From Neorhizobium sp. JUb45 (lineage in GTDB: Bacteria; Pseudomonadota; Alphaproteobacteria; Rhizobiales; Rhizobiaceae): DNA of 64,000 nt. The DNA lies in assembly GCF_004343585.1 (NCBI RefSeq), contig NZ_SLYW01000005.1, positions 124,001 through 188,000 on the forward strand, written 5' to 3'. Within the stretch, counting starts at the first letter, position 1, and every line of letters starts with the position of its first letter. Under the pieces are notes generated by a model. That model worked only from the letters and a program-made list of their open reading frames with translations. It was not told the origin of the DNA and made no database searches. Below, piece by piece: positions 17,838-28,300 of this stretch. Made by a program: the position numbers and the translations under genes.

Positions 17838-19090
17838 CCTTTCGACGCCGCACTGATCTGCGGCTGGCGCACATGCTCCATCCGAAAGCCCAGGCCGATC
17901 AGGCGTCCGGCCAGATGTGACAGCAGAGGGAAACGCGCTATGCCCCGGATGAAGGCCGGGGGGCCTTTTCGCTTTTCTGCGCTAACCTGATCCGTGCGGC
18001 GCGAACTGCGCATCATCAATTGCAGTTTCTGGGTGGCGCGCGTCGGAAAACCGCGGCGAGCCTCGACCGCAGCCAGATCTCCATCGGAAAGGTTTCCCGC
18101 CCTCAAGGGCTGCGCCAAAAGATTGCCGGCCGCCACCGCATCCTGAATGGCCAGATTGACGCCCACACCGCCGATCGGCGACATGGCGTGCGCTGCGTCC
18201 CCTATGCAGAGCAGGCCCGGCCGCCACCAGCGTTTCAGCCGGTCGATACGCACCTGCAGCAGGCTGACATCCCCCCATCCGCCAATCTCATCCATGCGGT
18301 CGGCCGGCAGCGGCGAAACGGCACTCACCGCCTCGCGAAACGCCGCGATCCCGCGCGTTTTTATATCAGTGAAGGTGCCGCGCCGGATGACATATCCGCA
18401 CTGCCAGTAATCCCCGCGATCGATCAGCACAAAGCCTTGCCGCGGACCGGCATGACCCATCGTCTCCTGCGGATCGCCGGCCTGTTTGGACAGTTTCATC
18501 CAGACGACTTCGCTTGGCGTACCAAAGCTCTCGACCTCAAGTCCCGCTTTTGCCCGCGTCACGGAATTGCGGCCATCGGCACCCACCACCAGACGGGAAC
18601 GAATGATAATCTGCCCGTCCGGAGTGGCAGCGGAAAGCCCGGCGATCTTGCCCTGTTCCTCCAACAGATCTTCGACGCGGGCCTGCATGATCAGCCGAAA
18701 ATTCGGATATCGTGCCGCCTCCTGCGCCAAAAAATTCAGGAATTCCCATTGCGGCATGAAGGCAATGAACCGGTGATGCACCGGCAGACGCGAAAAATCA
18801 GCGATGCTGATTTGCCGTCCGCCGATCTCCGCCGACAATTTCGGCGCCCGCGTGTGCGGCAATGTCAGAAAGGCTTCGTCAAGACCAAGCTCACGCATCA
18901 CCTCCAGCGTCGAGGGATGGATCGTATCGCCGCGAAAATCGCGCAGGAAGTCGGCATGTTTTTCCAGAACCACGACCTCCACACCGGCGCGCGCCAGAAG
19001 CAGGCCGAGCATAAGCCCCGCCGGGCCACCGCCGACGATGGCGCAACCGGTTTCGATTTGTTCGGAATATTGAGAATGGATGCTGGTCAT
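17828..19090 (-). CDS. FAD-dependent monooxygenase (PHBH / UbiH-like fold)
   Basis: 420 residues from the ATG at 19090; a GTG- or ATG-type start three codons earlier is possible. Class A flavoprotein hydroxylase features: N-terminal dinucleotide motif G-G-G-P-A-G-L, the middle D-G motif V-V-G-A-D-G-R-N-S-V, and C-terminal G-D-A-A-H-A-M-S-P-I-G-G-V-G-V-N, which binds the FAD ribityl chain. These enzymes use NAD(P)H and O2 to hydroxylate aromatic or polyketide-like substrates. Without partner genes the substrate is unknown. It stands alone between the flagellin (convergent, 10-base overlap) and dxr (divergent). Confidence 0.88.
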   Translation of the reverse strand: MTSIHSQYSEQIETGCAIVGGGPAGLMLGLLLARAGVEVVVLEKHADFLRDFRGDTIHPSTLEVMRELGLDEAFLTLPHTRAPKLSAEIGGRQISIADFSRLPVHHRFIAFMPQWEFLNFLAQEAARYPNFRLIMQARVEDLLEEQGKIAGLSAATPDGQIIIRSRLVVGADGRNSVTRAKAGLEVESFGTPSEVVWMKLSKQAGDPQETMGHAGPRQGFVLIDRGDYWQCGYVIRRGTFTDIKTRGIAAFREAVSAVSPLPADRMDEIGGWGDVSLLQVRIDRLKRWWRPGLLCIGDAAHAMSPIGGVGVNLAIQDAVAAGNLLAQPLRAGNLSDGDLAAVEARRGFPTRATQKLQLMMRSSRRTDQVSAEKRKGPPAFIRGIARFPLLSHLAGRLIGLGFRMEHVRQPQISAASKGQD

Positions 19091-19229
19091 GCCGCACATT
19101 CTACCGCCAGTGCGATCGGATCAAGCCGTTGCATCGTCACATCCGCTTGCGTGGCGGAAAACAGCCGGGACTTGTGACCACACCCATTCGGCGATAGACC
19201 GGCCACGATAAGAAGCAGGCGGACATTTC

Positions 19230-20399
19230 ATGGCATCGACGCATCATTCGCGTTCCATCACCGTTCTCGGTTCCACGGGCTCGATCGGCGTCAGCACGCT
19301 GGATGTGGTCCAACATCTGGGCCGTGAGACGTTTGAAGTGGCGGCACTGACCGGCAGCGGCAATATTTCGCTGCTGGCCGAACAGGCACGCGCCTTCAAC
19401 GCCAGACTGGCTGTGACGGCTGACGAAGCCCGCTACAACGACCTGAAGGAAGCCCTGGCCGGCACCGGCATTGCCGTCGCGGCGGGTCGCAGCGGCCTGA
19501 TCGAGGCAGCTGAAATGGATGCCGGGCTGGTAATGGCGGCAATCGTCGGCACGGCGGGTCTTGCGCCAACGCTGGCCGCTGCCAGACGCGGCGCCGATAT
19601 CGCGCTTGCCAACAAGGAATGCCTCGTTTCGGCCGGCGACCTGTTTATCGAAGCGGTCAGGCAGGGTGGCGGCAAGCTGCTGCCGGTCGACAGCGAACAC
19701 AATGCCATCTTTCAGGTGTTGGAGGAAAACCAGCGGCATGCGCTGGAGCGGGTGATCCTCACCGCATCCGGCGGTCCTTTCCGCGCGTATTGCCTCGAGC
19801 AGATGGCAGGCGTGACGGCAGATATCGCCCGCGCCCATCCCAACTGGTCGATGGGCCTGAAAATCTCCATCGACAGCGCCTCGATGTTCAACAAGGCGCT
19901 GGAGATGATCGAGGCCAAACATCTGTTTGGACTGACGCCCGAACAAGTGGAGGTGATAGTGCATCCGCAATCGGTCATTCATTCCATGGTGGGCTACACG
20001 GACGGCTCGGTGCTGGCGCAGCTCGGCTGCCCGGATATGCGCACCGCGATCGGCTATGCCCTGCAATATCCGAAACGCGCCAGCCTGGCCGTCGAACGGC
20101 TGGATTTCGCAAAGCTGGCGCGACTGGATTTCGAAGCGCCAGACGAGACCCGTTTCCCAGCCTTGCGCCTGGCGCGTTTGGCGATGACGCGCGGCGGCGT
20201 GCAGGGCGCGGTGCTGAACGGTGCCAAGGAAGTGGCGCTCGAAGCCTTTATCGCCGGCCGCACCGGCTTTCTCACCATGGCCGAGATCACGGAACAGGTG
20301 ATGACGGAGCTTTCCACCCTGCCGCCGGCATCGAGCATGGATGACGTGTTTGCCGCCGATGCCGAGGCACGCCGTCTCGCCGCAAGACACATCGGCTGA
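19230..20399 (+). CDS. dxr: 1-deoxy-D-xylulose 5-phosphate reductoisomerase
   Basis: 389 residues. It makes 2-C-methyl-D-erythritol 4-phosphate from DXP with NADPH, the committed step of the MEP isoprenoid pathway. NADPH motif G-S-T-G-S-I-G at 14-20; A-N-K-E and the metal/substrate loop P-V-D-S-E-H-N-A-I-F-Q are present, as are S-G-G-P-F-R and the flexible lid segment M-G-x-K-I-S-I-D-S-A. A GGCGGA ribosome site precedes the ATG. It lies away from the uppS-cdsA-rseP block where many bacteria keep it, and converges on hemA with a shared terminator. Confidence 0.97.
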   Translation: MASTHHSRSITVLGSTGSIGVSTLDVVQHLGRETFEVAALTGSGNISLLAEQARAFNARLAVTADEARYNDLKEALAGTGIAVAAGRSGLIEAAEMDAGLVMAAIVGTAGLAPTLAAARRGADIALANKECLVSAGDLFIEAVRQGGGKLLPVDSEHNAIFQVLEENQRHALERVILTASGGPFRAYCLEQMAGVTADIARAHPNWSMGLKISIDSASMFNKALEMIEAKHLFGLTPEQVEVIVHPQSVIHSMVGYTDGSVLAQLGCPDMRTAIGYALQYPKRASLAVERLDFAKLARLDFEAPDETRFPALRLARLAMTRGGVQGAVLNGAKEVALEAFIAGRTGFLTMAEITEQVMTELSTLPPASSMDDVFAADAEARRLAARHIG

Positions 20400-20422
20400 C
20401 AACGGACACCACGACCAAACCA

Positions 20423-20454
20423 AAAAGGCCTGATCGCGAACGATCAGGCCTTTT
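20423..20454. terminator. Bidirectional terminator between dxr and hemA
   Basis: Ten-base-pair perfect stem (GGCCTGATCG with CGATCAGGCC) and a CGAA loop, flanked by AAAA on the left and TTTT on the right. It can therefore stop transcription of dxr (plus) and of hemA (minus). Confidence 0.9.
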
Positions 20455-20478
20455 GTATTTCGTCGACAGTCTTTGAGC

Positions 20479-21693
20479 TTACGCGACCTGGCGGGCCAGT
20501 GCGCAACGCGCCCACAACTGATGCAGCGAATCGACCAGATGTTCGAGATCGGCGTCGGAATGCAGCGGCGTCGGGGTAATACGCAGACGCTCCGTTTTGC
20601 GCGGAACGGTCGGATAATTGATCGGCTGCACGTAGATGCCGCAATTGTCCATCAGCAGATCCGAGATCCACTTGCACTTGGCGGCATCGCCAACCATGAC
20701 CGGCACGATATGGCTGGGGTTGGGCATATGCGGAATGCCCTTGGCATCCAGCATGCCGCGCAGCTTGCGCACGCGTTCCTGATGGCGGGCGCGCTCGAAC
20801 TGGCTGTTCTTGAGGTGGCGGATCGAGGCGATTGCACCGGCGGCAAGCGTCGGCGGCAGCGCCGTGGTGAAGATGAAGCCGGAGGCGAAGGAGCGCACGA
20901 AATCGCACAAAACGGTGGAGGCAGTGATATAGCCGCCCATCACGCCAAAAGCCTTGCCCAGCGTGCCTTCGATGACCGTCACGCGGTCCATCAGGCCTTC
21001 GCGCTCGGCAATGCCACCGCCGCGCGGGCCGTACATGCCGACGGCATGCACTTCGTCGAGATAGGTCATGGCGCCGTATTTGTCGGCGAGATCGCAGATT
21101 TCCCTGATCGGCGCGATATCGCCATCCATGGAATAGACGCTCTCGAAGGCGATCATTTTCGGCGCGTTCGGATCTGCGGCAGCAAGCTTGGCTTCGAGAT
21201 CGGCGAGATCGTTGTGCTTCCAGATAACCCGCTCGCATTTGCCGTGGCGAATGCCCTCGATCATGGAAGCATGGTTCAGCGCATCGGAGAAGATGATGAG
21301 GCCGGGGATCTTCTGGCCAAGCGTACCGAGTGCGGCCCAGTTCGACATATAGCCGGAGTTGAAGATCAGGCCGGCTTCCTTGCCGTGCAGATCTGCGAGC
21401 TCGCGCTCGAGCAGAACGTGATAGTGGTTGGTACCAGAAATATTCCGGGTGCCTCCCGCACCCGCGCCACAGTGATCTATGGCCTCATGCATGGCGGCAA
21501 GAACGGCGGGGTGCTGGCCCATGCCGAGATAATCATTGGAGCACCAGACGGTGACGTCCTTCGTGCCGTCGGCCATGTGATGGGTGGCGCGCGGGAAACT
21601 GCCACGCTGACGCTCAAGGTCGGCGAACACGCGGTAGCGGCCTTCCTGATGCAGTCCGTCCAGCTCGTTCTTGAAAAATGCCTCGAAATCCAT
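20479..21693 (-). CDS. hemA: 5-aminolevulinate synthase
   Basis: 404 residues from the ATG at 21693, with GGAG eight bases upstream; this gives the usual alphaproteobacterial N-terminus M-D-F-E-A-F-F. The frame runs on to 21753, but that tail is not family-like. This PLP enzyme joins glycine and succinyl-CoA to give 5-aminolevulinate (Shemin pathway) for haem and B12. The PLP lysine is K247 in E-G-T-L-G-K-A-F-G. Other hallmarks: [24 protein letters not shown] and [11 protein letters not shown]. It uses succinyl-CoA made by the SucA-SucB-Lpd complex encoded at the far right of the window. Confidence 0.97.
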   Translation of the reverse strand: MDFEAFFKNELDGLHQEGRYRVFADLERQRGSFPRATHHMADGTKDVTVWCSNDYLGMGQHPAVLAAMHEAIDHCGAGAGGTRNISGTNHYHVLLERELADLHGKEAGLIFNSGYMSNWAALGTLGQKIPGLIIFSDALNHASMIEGIRHGKCERVIWKHNDLADLEAKLAAADPNAPKMIAFESVYSMDGDIAPIREICDLADKYGAMTYLDEVHAVGMYGPRGGGIAEREGLMDRVTVIEGTLGKAFGVMGGYITASTVLCDFVRSFASGFIFTTALPPTLAAGAIASIRHLKNSQFERARHQERVRKLRGMLDAKGIPHMPNPSHIVPVMVGDAAKCKWISDLLMDNCGIYVQPINYPTVPRKTERLRITPTPLHSDADLEHLVDSLHQLWARCALARQVA

Positions 21694-22036
21694 ATCAAAC
21701 TCCAGAACCTGCACTTTTGTGAGTTCTGCCTTTTCTTCCGTCAACCCCAGCAATGTCTAATAGAGCACACTGCGGCAAATGGCCCACTCTTTTGAACTGT
21801 TCTAGTCAAAAGATAGAGAGGCAATACGCGCCCGTGTTGATCGATGTCAAATTTTGACGAATTGCATTTTTGCGTCCGCTTGAGGAAAAACCGCCTCGCG
21901 TCGGGTAAGCTAGGCCGCATCACAGTATGGACATATGGGTATGGAACCCTATTCTCCGTCAAGACGATGCTGCCGCGGGATGCGGTGAGAGGCGAGATCA
22001 CTCCCTGCAGCCGTCTTCAATGAAGTGGAGAGAGTT
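21694..22036. promoter_or_regulatory. Divergent control region of hemA and the small lipoprotein, with FNR-like box
   Basis: 343 bases without a credible gene. At 21837-21850 stands TTGATCGATGTCAA, one mismatch from the FNR/FixK consensus TTGAT-N4-ATCAA, about 145 bases upstream of the hemA ATG. Nearby, TTTTGA and TCAAAA are inverted around 10 bases (about 21790-21811), and GTCAAATTTTGAC is a further small palindrome just right of the box. Anaerobic control of hemA is known in several rhizobia. Control here is inferred from sequence only. Confidence 0.45.
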
Positions 22037-22303
22037 ATGAAAAAATTGATGGTTCTCGCTCTGGCCGGCCTGTCGCTGGCGAGTTGCACCCAGACCGAAA
22101 AAGGCGCCGGCATCGGCGCTGCATCCGGCGCCGTCATCGGTGGCCTGGCAACGGGTAACGTCCGCGGTGCCGCAGTCGGCGGTGCGATCGGCGGCGTCGC
22201 AGGCGCTGTGATCGGCAATGTCTCCGAACAGCCCGGTCAGTGCTACTATCGCGACCAGTACGGTCGTCGTTACATCGACAGCTGCCCGCGCGGCGGCTAC
22301 TGA
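22037..22303 (+). CDS. Small glycine-zipper lipoprotein
   Basis: 88 residues from the ATG at 22037, preceded by a GGAG site. The signal peptide ends with the lipobox L-A-S-C near residue 17. A glycine-zipper stretch follows (repeated G-A-x-G-A-x-x-G and G-G-A-I-G-G-V-A-G-A-V-I-G), then a short tail with two cysteines (Q-C-Y-Y and D-S-C-P) and several tyrosines. Such proteins sit in the outer membrane or periplasm of many alphaproteobacteria, and function is not established. It is a single gene with its own terminator. Confidence 0.82.
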   Translation: MKKLMVLALAGLSLASCTQTEKGAGIGAASGAVIGGLATGNVRGAAVGGAIGGVAGAVIGNVSEQPGQCYYRDQYGRRYIDSCPRGGY

Positions 22304-22345
22304 GCCGTTCGATACGGTCGTATTGACGACCGAACCGATGAAGAA

Positions 22346-22374
22346 GCCCGCGGAATGATCTTCTGCGGGCTTTT
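22346..22374 (+). terminator. Rho-independent terminator after the small lipoprotein gene
   Basis: Ten-pair stem GCCCGCGGAA with TTCTGCGGGC (one G-T), loop TGATC, followed by TTTT. Confidence 0.85.
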
Positions 22375-22539
22375 GCATTGGTGCATGCAGACCTTTGCCC
22401 GTCTGAGACTGATGGACGCAGATTGCGCCAGATCAACCTCAAGCTGTTCGCAGTCAGCTTAGCCAGCAGCCGCCATCGCGCGCTGCACATATCCGATCGG
22501 ATTGGCAGCTTTTATCGCCATCCCAGTGACGGATATCCC

Positions 22540-23154
22540 ATGAACGCCAACACGCCGCCCGATCAGATCATCACCGCAGAACCTGTCGCCCATAATCACG
22601 CAACACACGGCAACCCGGCCGTGGTCGGCCTTGCCGGTTTCGGCATGACGACCATCCTCCTTCAGTTTCACAATGTCGGCTGGGCCTCGCTCGGACCCGT
22701 CATCTGGACCGGCCTCATCTTCGGCGGCCTCGCCCAGCTGATCGCCGGCCTGCATGAAGGCCGGATCGGCAACAATTTCGGTTATGCCGCCTTCACGTCC
22801 TATGGCTGCTTCTGGATTGCACTTTGCCTGATCCAGATCGGCAATGCGACGGGCATTTTCCCCATCAGCCACACGGATCTCGGCTGGTTCCTGGCCATCT
22901 GGACGATCTACACGGCCATCATGACGCCGGGCGCGATGCGCGCCAGCACCGGCCTTGGCCTCGTCTTCATCACATTGCTGATCGGCTTCACCCTGCTTGT
23001 AGCCGGCCATTTTGGTCCACCTGCCTTCAACGTGATTGCCGGTTACGAGCTGATGCTGTGCGGTGCCTCGGCTCTCTATGTGATGGCACATACGATCTAC
23101 AAGGATGCGTTTGGTCGCGACCTGCTTCCCGTCGGCAAGCCGATGATCGGCTGA
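22540..23154 (+). CDS. Acetate uptake transporter family protein (GPR1/FUN34/SatP)
   Basis: 204 residues from the ATG at 22540. It has six predicted membrane helices separated by short loops. Family marks: the N-terminal N-P-A-V-V-G-L-A-G-F-G (the N-P-x-P-L-G-L type motif, varied here), G-Q/H-E-G-R-I-G-N-N-F-G-Y-A-A-F-T-S-Y-G-C-F-W and the aromatic-rich third helix. SatP-type proteins move acetate and succinate across the inner membrane with protons. The substrate is inferred from the family. It is a stand-alone gene followed by a hairpin. Confidence 0.87.
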   Translation: MNANTPPDQIITAEPVAHNHATHGNPAVVGLAGFGMTTILLQFHNVGWASLGPVIWTGLIFGGLAQLIAGLHEGRIGNNFGYAAFTSYGCFWIALCLIQIGNATGIFPISHTDLGWFLAIWTIYTAIMTPGAMRASTGLGLVFITLLIGFTLLVAGHFGPPAFNVIAGYELMLCGASALYVMAHTIYKDAFGRDLLPVGKPMIG

Positions 23155-23178
23155 CAGGCGGGAACGCCTTTAAAACAC

Positions 23179-23210
23179 CGGGTCGCTAATCGTGCGACCC
23201 GCCCTATTTT
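23179..23210 (+). terminator. Probable terminator after the acetate transporter gene
   Basis: Eight-pair stem CGGGTCGC with GCGACCCG (23179-23201), then CCCTATTTT. The T run is interrupted, so strength is uncertain. Confidence 0.55.
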
Positions 23211-23378
23211 GTGGCGGATTGCGCGGCCATGGGGCAACACTCCCCTCCTAAAGCCCTCACTTTTTTCCATAAAGATTCGACCTGGCTCATTAAAAGACAT
23301 ATGTTGCCCCTGTTTTTGCGAATAAATTAGCATTTCAGACAAACAGCAAAGACCGGCGAGGGCGGAAACATAGCAGTA

Positions 23379-25310
23379 CTGCGGAAACGCCCCCACACGG
23401 CACCATTCATTCGCTCGGCCTATCGAGGCGCAACGATACTGGCGCTCGCGTTGGCGACGACAAGCTCTCCCGTGCTTGTTCCGGAAGCGCATGCGCTGAA
23501 GATTTTTGGCCTGACCCTGTTCGAAAGCGACAAGGACGAGGTCGAGGTCGTCGACCCTGTCCGCTACGACGTTACCTTTCAGGCCAAGGAGGCGGACAGC
23601 GACCTCGAAGAGCGGCTGGAAAACGCCGCCTCTCTGGTGGCCGACAAGGAAAATCCCGTTTCCGGCGATCTCGGTATCGTCATCAAGGCGCGCGAGGACC
23701 GCGACCGCCTTGTCGCCGTGCTGTTCGAGGAAGCCCGCTACGGCGGCATCGTCAACATCACGATCGCCGGTCAGGATATCGACCGGTTGCCGCCAAACCC
23801 AAGCTTCGATCGCAGCAAGCCGATCCCCGTCACTGTCTCCGTCGAGCCCGGCCCTGTCTTTACCCTCGGCAAGATCACCATGCTGGGCGATGCAGCCGGC
23901 AGAGACCCGGCCGAATACGATCTCGTACCCGACGGCAAGGCCGGCTCGCGGCTGATCATCAAGGCCGGGGAAACCATCATTCACGACCTCAAGAACGAAG
24001 GTCGTCCGCTGGCAGAGCTGGCAGAACGGCAAGTCGTCGCCGACCACGCCACCAACAAGGTAGATGTGACGCTGGATGCCCGCGGCGGCCCGGTCGCACC
24101 TTTCGGCAGCGTCGCTGTGAAAGGCGCGCGGGCGGTCAACCCGGAATTCATCCGCCGTTATTCGCGCCTCGACCAGGGTCAGCAATATTCACCCGATCAG
24201 ATGAAGAAGGCGGCCGATCGTCTGCGCGAACTCAGCGTGTTTTCCAGCCTCACCATCCAGGAAGACAAGGCACTGGCTCCGGACGGCTCCATTCCGCTGT
24301 CGATCGAAGTTTCGGAAGGCAAATTCCGCTATTTCGGTTTTGGTGCCGAATATTCGTCGCTCGATGGCGGTGGCCTCTCGGGTTACTGGGGACATCGCAA
24401 TCTGTTCGGGCAGGCGGAATCGCTGCGTTTCGAAGGCGAGGTTTCCGGTCTCGGCTCAACTGATGGCACCGATGTCGGCGATCTCAACTATCGCGCCGGT
24501 GTCTATTTCAAGAAACCGGGCACATTTCTTCCGCAGATCACCTTCGATGCAAGCGTCGAAGCAAAAACGGAAAACTACGACACCTATGACGCCGAATCCG
24601 TGACCGCACTTGGCCAGTTCACCTATGAGCTGAACGATCAGGACAAATTCACCGGCGGCGGCGAGATTGCCTATACCCAGACACATGACGTTTACGGCGA
24701 CAACGACTACCTGACGTTCAGCCTTCCGATCGGCTACGAGCGCGACGCCCGCGACAACAAGCTCGATCCCACCGAAGGGTATTACGGCACGCTGTCGGCC
24801 AAGCCGAGTTACGAGGCTCTGAACGGCAATGTCTTTTCTTCCTTTGAAGGCTCGATTTCCGGTTATCTCGGTCTCGGGCAGGAAGATCGCGTCGTGCTGG
24901 CCGCCAAGCTCTCCGCAGGAACTTTGATCGGTGGCGATGGTTTGGCCAGTATCCCTGCAACGCGGCGCTTTTATGCGGGTGGCGGCGGCTCGGTGCGCGG
25001 TTATTCCTATCGCGAAATTTCGCCCTATAACGACGACAACGAGGCACTCGGTGGCCGCTCTTACATGTTAACTTCTTTGGAAGCGCGCATAAAAATTACC
25101 GATACGATCGGAATTGTGCCGTTTTTGGATGTCGGTACAGTTGCGACCGAAATCGTGCCCGATTTCTCGGATATCCGCATGGGCGCCGGTATCGGCCTTC
25201 GATACGCGACACCCTTCGGGCCATTGCGCATCGATTTTGCGCTGCCGCTTGATCGATATGAAGGTGGCAGTTCATACGGCATCTATGCAGGCATAGGGCA
25301 GTCGTTCTAA
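23379..25310 (+). CDS. tamA: TamA: outer-membrane BamA/Omp85-family assembly protein
   Basis: About 643 residues if it starts at 23379. There is no ATG in the right place: the frame opens at 23331 after a TAG, and the first usual start is a TTG at 23451, which would cut off most of the signal peptide. A CTG at 23379 gives L-R-K-R-P-H followed by a normal signal ending E-A-H-A, with GGCGGA upstream at 23361-23366. The N-terminal half has POTRA domains and the C-terminal half (from about residue 330) a surface-antigen beta-barrel, with the G-G-S-V-R-G-Y motif of Omp85 proteins and terminal F. With TamB it moves lipids or autotransporters between membranes. It lies 49 bases before tamB. Confidence 0.85.
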   Translation: MRKRPHTAPFIRSAYRGATILALALATTSSPVLVPEAHALKIFGLTLFESDKDEVEVVDPVRYDVTFQAKEADSDLEERLENAASLVADKENPVSGDLGIVIKAREDRDRLVAVLFEEARYGGIVNITIAGQDIDRLPPNPSFDRSKPIPVTVSVEPGPVFTLGKITMLGDAAGRDPAEYDLVPDGKAGSRLIIKAGETIIHDLKNEGRPLAELAERQVVADHATNKVDVTLDARGGPVAPFGSVAVKGARAVNPEFIRRYSRLDQGQQYSPDQMKKAADRLRELSVFSSLTIQEDKALAPDGSIPLSIEVSEGKFRYFGFGAEYSSLDGGGLSGYWGHRNLFGQAESLRFEGEVSGLGSTDGTDVGDLNYRAGVYFKKPGTFLPQITFDASVEAKTENYDTYDAESVTALGQFTYELNDQDKFTGGGEIAYTQTHDVYGDNDYLTFSLPIGYERDARDNKLDPTEGYYGTLSAKPSYEALNGNVFSSFEGSISGYLGLGQEDRVVLAAKLSAGTLIGGDGLASIPATRRFYAGGGGSVRGYSYREISPYNDDNEALGGRSYMLTSLEARIKITDTIGIVPFLDVGTVATEIVPDFSDIRMGAGIGLRYATPFGPLRIDFALPLDRYEGGSSYGIYAGIGQSF

Positions 25311-25359
25311 GAGAATGCAGCGAGCCCGAGGGGCAAGTGGAAAGGTCTGATCGCGTTCG

Positions 25360-28300
25360 ATGACAGTATTGTTTCGCCTGATGAAATGGATCACGCGCGC
25401 CGTCGCCGGCGTCGTCGCGATTCTGCTCGTCCTGGCCGTGGCCGTCATCCTGTTCGTCGGGCTTGCGCCCGCCGGCGGACGCATCGCTGCCGACACCATT
25501 TCCTCGCTGATTTCCACTCCCGACCAGACGATCAGGATCTCCCGCCTGAAGGGTGTTCTGTCCGGCCGCCTGCGCATCGAAGGCGTCACCTTAGCCGACC
25601 GTGAGGGTAGTTTTGGTGAGATCAGGAACATTGCCGTCGACTGGTCGCCGCTTGCCCTGCTGACCGCGACATTTCATGCGGAAAAAATTGCGATACAGTC
25701 CATCGCGTTGACGCGGGCACCCGCCGAAAGCGAAACGCCAGCCGAGACGACAACAAGCAGCAGCAGCGGATTTTCGCTGCCCGTCGAGCTCAAAATCGAC
25801 CGGTTTGAACTTCCCGATATCCGCCTTGCCGAAGCCTTTGCCGGCCGCGATTTCTCCATCGCCGCCCATGGCGCCGTCGATGCGACATCCGAGCGGGTCA
25901 GCCTGAACTTTGCCGCCCATCGTCAGGATCTGCCCGATGCGATGGCCGAAGCTGACATCGTTTATGCGCCCGAGCAGAATGAATTGAAGCTGCAGGCGTC
26001 GATCGCCGAACCGCAGGGCGGCCTTATTGCACGCCTGCTGCGGCTGCCGGGCAACCCGTCCGTGGCCATGGCGCTGGATGGTAGCGGCCCGCTGTCGAAC
26101 TGGACCGGCCAGCTGGATGGCAATGTCGATGGCGCGCCTGTGATCAGCGTCAACGGCAAGCATACCCTGACGGATAATGGACGCCATCGTCTTGAACTGA
26201 CAGGCGGCGGCCAGCTGCAGGAAATGCTGCCGCCGGCCTTGCGTCCCTTCTTTGCCGGCCTCACCGCGATCGATGTCGCCGCGCGCTTCGGCAATGGCGA
26301 CCGCATCGATATCGACAAGGGCAATATCAGCACCGGCGCCGTCAAGGTCGCGGCATCCGGCGCACTCGACCAGAAGGGCGACAACAGCCTGACCGCCAGC
26401 GTTGCCGGCGCCAATGGCCCGATCACCATCAACTGGCCGCTGCAGCAGAACCAGCAGGCGCGCCTTTCGGTGGACAATGTCAATTTCACGCTGACGGGTG
26501 CGGCAACGTCGGCCCGCTTCAACGCGACGGCCGCCATTCGTTCCGCCGAACTGCCGCAGGGCCGTTTCGAGCAAGTGCGCCTGCAGGCCGAGAGCGAGGA
26601 TCTCGATCTCGTCGAGCGCGCCGGCAGCATCCGCAGCCGCCTCACCATTGCCCGCTCGGCCTTTGCCAATGCGGATCTCGACCGCGTCATCCGCTCACCG
26701 TTCACGCTGGATGCGCCGATCCGTCTGGCACTGCCGGCCATCGGGCTTGACGCGGCCACGGTCGAAAGCGCCAACCTCAACGGCACGATCAGCGGCGCCT
26801 ATGATCTGTCGAAGCAGGCCGTGACCGGCAATATCCGCATGACCGCCAACCCGGCCGTCCTGCCGCCTGCGATTGCCGGAAAGTTTGCCGAAGCGATCGG
26901 CGTCGAGGCCTATGTCAACGCCGTGATCGGCGGGCGCATGGCTTTGGAAAACCTGACGATCCGCTCCGGCACCATCGAAGGCCACGGCAACGCTGTTGTC
27001 GAAAACCAGACGATCAATGCGCGGCTGGCCGGGCGTATGCCCGATATCGGCAAGTTCCGTCCGGACGCCAAGGGGGCCGCCGGCTACGACATCTCGGCAA
27101 CCGGCCCGCTATCGGCCATGGCCGTCAAGGGCGTCGTCAACTCGGCGGAAGCCCGTGTTGCCGGCCGTCTGATAGAAGCTTTCAGCGTCAACATCGACGC
27201 CACGGCCGATCCCAATGCGCCGCGCGGGCATGTCGGCCTCACCACCCGCGTCGACGGCAAGCAGATCGATGCCGGATCGGATGTCGCCTATGTCAGCGGC
27301 CGCCTGTCGACATCCAATCTGCAGCTGAATGTCGGCTCAAACAAGCTGACCGGCGCGCTCGATTTCTCCGAACAGTTTCTGCCACAGGGCAATCTGGAAT
27401 TCGACTTTCCGGAACTCGCGCTCCTCGCCTCCTTCGCCGGCCAGCAGGTGCAGGGTGACCTGCGCGGCACGGTCAATCTCGTCAATGCCGGTGAAAAGCC
27501 ATCCGTGACGGTCAAGGCGACCGGCAACGCGCTTGCCCGCGGCGGTATTGCCATAGCCTCACCGTCGGTCGACATGACCCTGCCCGACCTGCGGGCCCTG
27601 ACCGCCGAAGGCACGATCCGCGCGGCCCGCATCGGCGTCGGCGCGCAGGCGCTGACCGATGTGGTTCTCGGCGTCAAAAGGAACGACGCGGCGACCTTGT
27701 TCGATCTTGCCGCACAATTTGATTCGGCACCGCTTTCGACAGCCGGATCGATCACCCCCGATAGCCGCGGCATGACGGTCGCGATCGACCACTTTACCGC
27801 CAAGCCACGCGGTATCGACGTTGCGCTGTCGAGACCGTCTCGGATCGGCATCGCCGATGGCGCCGTCAGCCTTTCGGAACTGACGATCAATGCCGGCAAT
27901 GGCCGTGTCGTACTGGACGGTCAGGCAGGCACCAATCTGAATCTCACGGCAAACGTCACCACGCTGCCGGCGACACTCGCAAATGCTTTTGTTCCAAACA
28001 TCGACGCGGCCGGCGCCATTACCGGCAAGATCGTTGCCACTGGCACCACAGCTGCACCGGTCGTACGTTACGACCTGCAATGGAGCGATGCGCAGCTTCG
28101 CCAGACGAAAGCGGCTGGTATTTCGCCTTTACTGATCGAAGCCGATGGCCAGCTTCAGGACAATGTCGTCACACTCGGCACTACCCGCATCACCAACCCG
28201 GACGGCCTGTCGCTTTCGGCAAACGGCTCTGTCGGCCTGAAGGATGGCGGCCCCGGTCTGGATGTGAATGCCGAGATCGGCGCCTTGCCGGCCAAGCTTG

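Noticed and set aside
15723-19099. tRNA-Arg as attachment site of a genomic island carrying the flagellin and monooxygenase
   Set aside because: I see no integrase, no repeated copy of the tRNA 3' end downstream, and the next genes (dxr, hemA) are core. The AT-rich part is limited to the flagellin leader.
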